In this document: piece by piece, positions 54,484-59,828 of the stretch
Numbering within the stretch: position 1 is the stretch's first letter
How the letters are laid out: each line of letters opens with the position of its first letter
Assembly: GCA_013298625.1 (NCBI GenBank)
Contig: JAAFIF010000062.1
Location: 1-59,828, forward strand
Direction: 5' to 3'
From: Myxococcales bacterium
GTDB lineage: Bacteria > Myxococcota_A > Polyangia > Polyangiales > Ga0077539
Length of the DNA: 59,828 nucleotides
Position numbers and translations under genes: made by a program
The notes under the pieces: generated by a model
The model's input: the letters and a program-made list of their open reading frames with translations, nothing else
What the model was told of the DNA's origin: nothing
The model's database searches: none

Positions 54484-56710
54484 TCTGCGAGAGCCCCTCG
54501 TCTCCCGTGATGCGTCGAAGCTCGGCCCCGTGCAGCGCCAGCGAGAGCGAACCTCCCGCGGCACCGTAGCGCGCCCACACATCGACGATCGTCTCGATGG
54601 GCAACGCGGCGATGATCTTCGGGTCGCATTGCGCGCCGACCACGCGCTGCGACCGCCAGCCGCGGGTGATCCATGGGATCGCGCTCGTTCGGGCGTCGTC
54701 GCTCGCCGCGCTCCACAGACGAGAGCCGTGCTCGAGCGCCTCGCGCGACGGCAAGAGCACCCCCCACGCGAGCGCGTCATCAACCACATCGAACACGCGA
54801 ACGTCCGCCCCGACGTCCCAGCGGTTGAGGTCCATCGGCGGCTCGGGCAACAGCGCCGCGAGAGAGACCGCGTCGCCCGACGCGAGCCGCAGCAACGCCA
54901 TCGTGAGCGTCTCGCGCGGGACGAACGAGAGCGCTTGCAGCAACGCACGGGCGACGCGCGCGAGCTCACTCGCGTCGATCTTCGCTTCTCCGAGCAGCGC
55001 TCGGCAGCGAACGATCACGGCGTGCCCGAGCCACCACTCTTTGCGCTGCTCGGCCAGCGCGAGAGCGCGCTGCACGGCGTTCGTGTCCGCGAAGCGCACG
55101 AGGTCTGTGAGCGTCGAGCGCTCTGCGTTCCACCGAGCTTCGTCACGCGGGTCAGCGTCGTCGAGCGCCGCGCGCGCGCATCGGGCGAGCATCGCTCGTC
55201 CGCCATCGCTGCCGCGCAGATGCGCCACCAACACGCGCGAGGGAGGGTCGCGATAGAAGCCCTCCTCGCCGCGATCCGCAGCGGCGCTGAGCGCAGAGAG
55301 CAGCGCCCCGGGCGGAAACGACGCGCGCGGGATCTCTGTGCCTCGCCGCGCTGCGAGCCAGCGCATCGCCGCGCGCTCGTCGTCGAGCGCGGTCGCCACG
55401 GCGAACTCTGCGGACTCGTCGCCGTCGGCCATGGGCGCGCGCTCAGCGCACGCGCGCGCGAGCCACGCGCGGTCCTCGCCGGGCTCCATCGCGCGTAGCG
55501 CGCCCGCGATCACGCCGAGGCCGCCGAGCGCGTCGAAGCGTCGCTCGACGAACGAGCGCAGCCGGCCCGATGGAGCGATCGCCAGCACCCGCGCGGCCGC
55601 GAAGAACGAGCGGTCCACGCAGCGCTCGATCGCGTCCCACGCGCGCTCGCGCTGCGCGGGCGAGAGCGCTTCGATCAACGCAGGCACCGTGGCGTCGAGC
55701 CGCGCGAGCATCGAGCCGCTGATCGTCGAGGCCGGCGCGCGCAGCGCCATCGCTCGCAGCGCCTCGGTCGAGCTGCGCGGGTCGAACGCCGCCCGTTCGC
55801 CGTCGGTGAGCTTCTCTTGCTCTGCTGCGCGCTGCGCCCTCTCGTGCGCGTCGAGCGACACGATCGCAGCGCTGCGCTGGGCGAGCTCGGGTGCGATCGC
55901 GCTCAGCACCGTTCGCGCCGCGTCGATCTCGCGCAAGGTCGGGCGATCGACGCTGTCTGCCCAGCGCGAGAGCGTCGCGAGCGCCGCGTCGTGCTCGCCG
56001 CAGTGCGCGAGGGCCAGCATCACCCGCGCGCGGGCCGAGACGGTTGGGTCGTCGAGCTCGACCCTGTACGCGGGGTCTTCTCGCTCGATCTGCTCGAGCG
56101 CGCGAGAGAGCGCGAGCGCAGTGCTTCGAGCTTCGTCCGGGGGCAACGAGAGCAGCAAGCTCGCGACCCACGCGATCTCGTCCGCGGATCCCGCCTCGTC
56201 GATCACCGATTGCGCAGCGCGCGCCTTGGGCGCGAACCTGGCAGCGGCGGGCGCGCCGAGGTGCACGTACACGGCCTCGATGAGCGAGGGGAGCTCGACG
56301 TTGCTGCGGTCTGTGATTTCGCCGGCGATTTCGCAGGCTGTCTCGCGGTCATCGAGCTGCCCGAGGCGCTCGATCCAGAGCAGCGCGTCGATCGCGTCAC
56401 GCGCAGCGCGAACGACCGCGCGGAGCTGCGACGCGTCCTCGACCCAGCGCATCGCGTTGACGGCGTGCGGTCGCTCGCCCGGCTCGAGCTCGCGAAGCTC
56501 GTCGATGGCGCGCTCGATGGTCTGCGCTCCGACGCGCACCTTGGCCACCCTCGACGCTGGAGAGACGGCGCTCGCGCGGCAGGCGCGCGCGAAGGCGTCC
56601 AGCGTCGCGCGCCACTCGTCGAGGATGGCGTCGCGGCGCTCGGCCTCGCTCGTCGCGGACCGCAGGCGCTGCCGCGCGCGCGCGATGCGGTCGTCGACCG
56701 AGTCGTTCAC
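54446..56710 (-). CDS. Large helical protein of unknown function
   Basis: 754 residues from GTG 56710 (MNDSVDDRIARARQRLRSA); the much longer open frame upstream antisense to cstA is rejected as low-quality sequence. The protein is Ala/Arg/Glu/Leu-rich, predicted all-helical, and has HEAT- or TPR-like patterns without a clear repeat consensus. There is no signal peptide, TM segment or catalytic motif. A scaffold role is possible. It converges on the small membrane protein with a 38-bp overlap and is divergent from cstA across 84 bp. Confidence 0.65.
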   Translation of the reverse strand: MNDSVDDRIARARQRLRSATSEAERRDAILDEWRATLDAFARACRASAVSPASRVAKVRVGAQTIERAIDELRELEPGERPHAVNAMRWVEDASQLRAVVRAARDAIDALLWIERLGQLDDRETACEIAGEITDRSNVELPSLIEAVYVHLGAPAAARFAPKARAAQSVIDEAGSADEIAWVASLLLSLPPDEARSTALALSRALEQIEREDPAYRVELDDPTVSARARVMLALAHCGEHDAALATLSRWADSVDRPTLREIDAARTVLSAIAPELAQRSAAIVSLDAHERAQRAAEQEKLTDGERAAFDPRSSTEALRAMALRAPASTISGSMLARLDATVPALIEALSPAQRERAWDAIERCVDRSFFAAARVLAIAPSGRLRSFVERRFDALGGLGVIAGALRAMEPGEDRAWLARACAERAPMADGDESAEFAVATALDDERAAMRWLAARRGTEIPRASFPPGALLSALSAAADRGEEGFYRDPPSRVLVAHLRGSDGGRAMLARCARAALDDADPRDEARWNAERSTLTDLVRFADTNAVQRALALAEQRKEWWLGHAVIVRCRALLGEAKIDASELARVARALLQALSFVPRETLTMALLRLASGDAVSLAALLPEPPMDLNRWDVGADVRVFDVVDDALAWGVLLPSREALEHGSRLWSAASDDARTSAIPWITRGWRSQRVVGAQCDPKIIAALPIETIVDVWARYGAAGGSLSLALHGAELRRITGDEGLSQISEALFAALDQR

Positions 56711-56794
56711 CGCGGCGAGCGTACACCCCCGACGCGCGCGGCGTCTGTGTGAACGCGGTTGCATGCGGCACGCGGGGGAGGGGACCATCGCGCG

Positions 56795-58888
56795 ATGATC
56801 TCTGCCGCCCCAGTGATGATCGGCGCGCTGTGCGTGCTGGCGATCGCGTATCGGTACTACTCGGCGTTTATCGCTGCCAAAGCCCTGGCGCTCGACGCCG
56901 AGCGCGTGACGCCGGCCCATGAATTCAACGACGGACAGAACTTCGTCCCGACCAACAAGTGGGTGCTCTTCGGCCATCACTTCGCGGCGATCTCGGGCTC
57001 GGGGCCGCTGATCGGGCCGACGCTCGCGGCGCAGTTCGGGTTCGCGCCGGGCTTTCTGTGGATCTTGATCGGCGTGGTGCTCGCGGGGGCCGTTCACGAT
57101 TTCGTGATCCTCGTGGCGAGCACGCGCAGCGGGGGCCGATCGCTCGCCGAGCTCGCGCGCGAAGAGCTCGGTCGCGTCCCTGGGATCGTCGCGATGATCG
57201 CGATCTTGACCATCGTGGTGATCGCGATCGCGGGCCTCGGGATCGTGGTGGTGGGCGCGCTGGCCGAGTCGGCGTGGGGGACGTTTACCGTGGGGGCGAG
57301 CGTTCCGATCGCGCTGGCGATGGGGCTGTGGTCGTACAAGATTCGCAAGGGCGCGATCACGCAGAGCACGATTTTCGGCGTGATCGCGCTCTTCGCCGCG
57401 CTCATCGTCGGAAAGCACGTGCAAGACGGCCCCCTCGGCGCCCTCTTTCGCTTCGACAAGACGACCATCACGCTGGCGATCGCGGCGTACGGCTTCATCG
57501 CGAGCGTGCTGCCCGTGTGGCTCTTGCTCTGCCCGCGCGACTACCTCTCGAGCTACCTCAAGATCGGCACGATCGCGCTCTTGGTCTTCGGCGTGATCGT
57601 GGTGAACCCGACCATCCAAACGCCGCTGTTTACGCAGTGGATCCACGGCGGCGGGCCGATCGTGAAGGGGCCGCTGTTTCCCTTCGTGTTCGTGACCATC
57701 GCGTGCGGCGCGATCTCGGGCTTTCACGGCCTCGTCTCGTCGGGAACCACGCCCAAAATGATCTCGAAAGAGACCGACGCCCGCATGATCGGCTACGGCG
57801 CGATGCTCATGGAGGGCGTCGTCGGGCTCACTGCGTTGATCGCGGCGAGCTCGCTACCGGTCAACGACTACCTCGCGATCAACACGGACCCCGCCGTGCG
57901 AGTGCTCGCGCAAGCGCAGGGTCGGCCCGGACTCGCGCGGGACCGCGCAGAGCTCGACCGCGTGCTCGCGGCGATGTCGGCGCAGGACCGTCGCTCGGTG
58001 GGTCTCGTCGCGACCGACGAGCGATCGGTGCAGCAATTCGCCGCGCGGTCACTGCCGCTCTCGAAGCTGCTCTCGCTGTCCAACACCGCGCTCGCGTCGG
58101 CGGGCTACCACGTGGATCCTCGCGAGCACGAACCCACCGGGCTGTCGAACGAGGACTTCGCGCGGCTCGGCGTCCCAGTGACGGACCTGCCGCAGCTGGC
58201 GGCGAGCACGCACGAGCGCATCGCGGCGCGAACGGGCGGAGGCGTCTCGCTCGCCGTCGGAATGGCCAGGATTTTTGCAGGTCTCCCCTTCGTCAAAGGC
58301 GCCAAGGACCTGCTCGCGTACTGGTACCACTTCGCGATCATGTTCGAGGCGTTGTTCATCCTGACGACGATCGACACGGGGACGCGCGTCGGGAGGTTTC
58401 TCGTTCAAGAGTTCTTGGGACACCTCTGGAAGCCCCTGGCCAAGACCGACTCTGTGCCCGCAGGCGTCCTCGCGACCGCGCTCGTCGTCGGCGGATGGAC
58501 CACGTTCTTGCTGACCGGAAGCGTGCAGACCATCTGGCCCATGTTCGGCATCGCCAACCAGCTGCTCGCCGTCGTCGGCCTCACCGTCGGAACCACGGTC
58601 ATCCTCCGCCGCTCCGGCCCCAAGTACGCATGGATCACCGGCGCGCCGCTGCTGTTCGTCGGCACAACGACCATCACCGCGGGCGTCCGCGGCGTGCGAG
58701 ACATCTATTGGCCTCTCACGAAGCGCGCCGACGCCGCGCTGCGCTTTCAGGGCTGGGTGGACTCGATCTTCACGCTGGTGCTCTTGCTCTGCGTCGTGGT
58801 CATCCTCGGCTACGCCGTGCGCACCTGGCGCGAGCTGTTGACCGCGCGCGCCGCCAGTGACAAGGCTCGCGCAGCGCGCGGCGATTGA
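56795..58888 (+). CDS. cstA: Carbon starvation protein CstA, peptide/pyruvate-type transporter
   Basis: 697 residues from the ATG at 56795, with a GGAGGGG ribosome site. About 16-18 hydrophobic segments. Family markers include ERVTPAHEFNDGQNFVPTNK near the N-terminus, LFGHHFAAISGSGPLIGP, and SSGTTPKMISKETDARMIGY. CstA family members import peptides or pyruvate and are induced under carbon limitation. A hydrophilic segment (about 365-475) is present. A small membrane protein overlaps its stop by 4 bp; it does not look like the usual YbdD/YjiX partner. Confidence 0.96.
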   Translation: MISAAPVMIGALCVLAIAYRYYSAFIAAKALALDAERVTPAHEFNDGQNFVPTNKWVLFGHHFAAISGSGPLIGPTLAAQFGFAPGFLWILIGVVLAGAVHDFVILVASTRSGGRSLAELAREELGRVPGIVAMIAILTIVVIAIAGLGIVVVGALAESAWGTFTVGASVPIALAMGLWSYKIRKGAITQSTIFGVIALFAALIVGKHVQDGPLGALFRFDKTTITLAIAAYGFIASVLPVWLLLCPRDYLSSYLKIGTIALLVFGVIVVNPTIQTPLFTQWIHGGGPIVKGPLFPFVFVTIACGAISGFHGLVSSGTTPKMISKETDARMIGYGAMLMEGVVGLTALIAASSLPVNDYLAINTDPAVRVLAQAQGRPGLARDRAELDRVLAAMSAQDRRSVGLVATDERSVQQFAARSLPLSKLLSLSNTALASAGYHVDPREHEPTGLSNEDFARLGVPVTDLPQLAASTHERIAARTGGGVSLAVGMARIFAGLPFVKGAKDLLAYWYHFAIMFEALFILTTIDTGTRVGRFLVQEFLGHLWKPLAKTDSVPAGVLATALVVGGWTTFLLTGSVQTIWPMFGIANQLLAVVGLTVGTTVILRRSGPKYAWITGAPLLFVGTTTITAGVRGVRDIYWPLTKRADAALRFQGWVDSIFTLVLLLCVVVILGYAVRTWRELLTARAASDKARAARGD

Positions 58889-59133
58889 CCGCGCCACACG
58901 CGAGACCTTTGCCCTTGTTCACCCCGTTCGTACTCCGCTGGATCGCCGCGAGCGTGCTGTGCGCCCTGCTCGTCACCGAGCACGGGCGGCTCGCGTTGCG
59001 CGCGAAGAAGCGCTGGAGCTGGCTCGTTCCGCTGGCGCCCGCGGTGCTCGCCTGGCAGCGGGGCGACAGACTCACGCTGCTCCCCTCGGCGCTCGCGCTG
59101 GTCGCGTGGCTGACCTTGCGCGTCACGGGATGA
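58885..59133 (+). CDS. Small two-TM protein downstream of cstA
   Basis: 82 residues from TTG 58885, overlapping the cstA stop (TTGA), so coupled. Two hydrophobic segments (about 15-32 and 45-75), with basic residues between (LALRAKKRWSW). It lacks the features of YbdD/KCU-star proteins. It may modulate CstA, or be an unrelated small membrane protein. Confidence 0.62.
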   Translation: MTAPHARPLPLFTPFVLRWIAASVLCALLVTEHGRLALRAKKRWSWLVPLAPAVLAWQRGDRLTLLPSALALVAWLTLRVTG

Positions 59134-59161
59134 GCGTCGCGACCGCGCCCATCGCGGGATC

Positions 59162-59197
59162 TTTCAATTTTGTACGGCGGCCGTGGTAGCTTTGAAA
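59162..59197. promoter_or_regulatory. Spaced inverted repeat before the last gene
   Basis: TTTCAA (59162-59167) and TTGAAA (59192-59197) form an inverted repeat spaced by 24 bp, immediately upstream of the ATG at 59203, in a short A/T-richer patch. Could be an operator or part of the promoter. Low certainty. Confidence 0.3.
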
Positions 59198-59202
59198 ACA
59201 GC

Positions 59203-59828
59203 ATGACCAAGGGTCCGTCGCCCCTCCTTGGATACAACACGAACGTTCGCCACAAGGGACGCGTGTTTCACATCCAAACCGAGGATTCTGGCGTGCAACA
59301 CCCGCACGTCATCACCCACTTGTTCGCCGACGGGGGACGCATCCTCAAGAGCAACAAGACCAGCTACGCCGAGATCGTCGCCGCCGCGGACATGGCCGCG
59401 CAGGTGAAGAAGATCATGCAGGACCAGCACAAGGCGATGTTCATCGCGCTGCGTGACGGTCAGTTCGATCACCTGTTCGACGCCGCCGGGGGAGACAGCA
59501 AAGAGACCAACGCCCCGTCGGTCTCGGGTGACCTGCTCTCGTCCGCGCAGATGGCAGCCTCCGAGCCCGCCAGCAAGCCGTCGGCGCCCGCCATCGCGCC
59601 GCCGCGTCCATCGACGCCCGCGGTCAGCGCCGCGCCCGCAGCGTCGGTCGCGCCGCCCGAGGCCCCCAAGCGCAGCTCGTCCGTCTCGATGCCCGCCGTG
59701 CGGCCGCCCATGCCGCCGGGGATGACCGCGCCCGAGAGCGCGACCCGCCCGCCCTCCACGCTTCCCGTCGCGCGCCCCTCCGCTGCGCCCCCGTCCGGCG
59801 CCGTCGCGCGTCCGTCGCAGCCGCAGTC
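59203..59828 (+). CDS. Conserved N-terminal domain with Pro-rich tail, 3' end beyond window
   Basis: At least 208 residues from the ATG at 59203, cut by the window. Residues 1-90 form a compact alpha/beta domain (LLGYNTNVRHKGRVFHIQTE, HVITHLFADGGRILKSNKTS) of a type I associate with Myxococcota proteins of unknown function. The rest is Pro/Ala/Ser-rich, including SMPAVRPP (162-169), similar to the motifs in the Hsp70 spacer. No signal peptide. Function unknown; the shared linker motif suggests possible shared partners. Confidence 0.78.
   Translation, partial: MTKGPSPLLGYNTNVRHKGRVFHIQTEDSGVQHPHVITHLFADGGRILKSNKTSYAEIVAAADMAAQVKKIMQDQHKAMFIALRDGQFDHLFDAAGGDSKETNAPSVSGDLLSSAQMAASEPASKPSAPAIAPPRPSTPAVSAAPAASVAPPEAPKRSSSVSMPAVRPPMPPGMTAPESATRPPSTLPVARPSAAPPSGAVARPSQPQ

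Noticed and set aside
54446..57727. N-terminal extension of the large helical protein into cstA
   Set aside because: The extra ~340 residues are antisense to cstA and unlike the rest in composition; GTG 56710 is a better start.
58885..59133. Small cstA-linked gene as YbdD/YjiX
   Set aside because: It is longer and has two membrane segments, and it shows none of the soluble YbdD-type features.

Overview
The window is GC-rich, densely coded chromosomal DNA, most likely from a myxobacterium-like organism (phylum Myxococcota). This is inferred from gene content: many Asp/Ala-rich lipoproteins, a large Cys-repeat plus RCC1-repeat lipoprotein, a Ser/Thr kinase with an N-terminal zinc ribbon, a sigma-54 activator and several TPR/Pro-rich proteins. 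I cannot name a genus. The first 16 bases match the end of an Illumina adapter, so the contig edge is artificial. The first and last genes are cut by the window. I saw no tRNA, rRNA, CRISPR array, prophage or insertion sequence.

Layout. 17-8818 (minus) is a long unidirectional run: a TPR-dynamin-like GTPase, rpoN, a PPC-type lipoprotein, argH and a truncated membrane-anchored protein. 8866-18963 (plus) holds murJ, engB, a tandem rhodanese, the kinase, a TPR protein, a lipoprotein, eno, a DMT permease, hpf and ptsN. rpoN, hpf and ptsN, which are neighbours in many proteobacteria, are here about 12 kb apart and on opposite strands. 19044-21616 holds envelope proteins (a lipoprotein, a SPOR protein, a small lipoprotein). 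gyrA follows at 21897-24530.

24629-30330 is the most unusual block. It holds an outer-membrane-like protein, a membrane-associated HExxH protein, an Hsp70 whose nucleotide-binding and substrate-binding domains are separated by about 650 residues of Pro-rich sequence, and a J-domain protein starting 3 nt after the Hsp70 stop. The long linker carries about eleven short LPAV/MPAV-like motifs. Similar motifs occur in the truncated last gene and in a TPR-like protein at 50-51 kb. A chaperone-adaptor system is a hypothesis only.

30340-40727 holds surface lipoproteins (EGF-like, PEGA-like, RCC1), a stress-type glycine-zipper protein, a sigma-54 activator with histidine at the usual phospho-aspartate position 54, and two small stress-type proteins. 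40907-49071 holds two convergent FAD oxidoreductases, a membrane protein made of two related halves, and pspA followed by an ATPase-like protein without a functional Walker A motif. 49234-59828 holds a sugar-nucleotide epimerase with a TPR partner, a serine hydrolase cluster, small membrane proteins, a large helical protein, cstA, and the start of a Pro-rich protein.

Almost every gene overlaps long open frames on other strands because of the base composition. Only the frames with recognisable domains, signal peptides or sensible protein composition are annotated.
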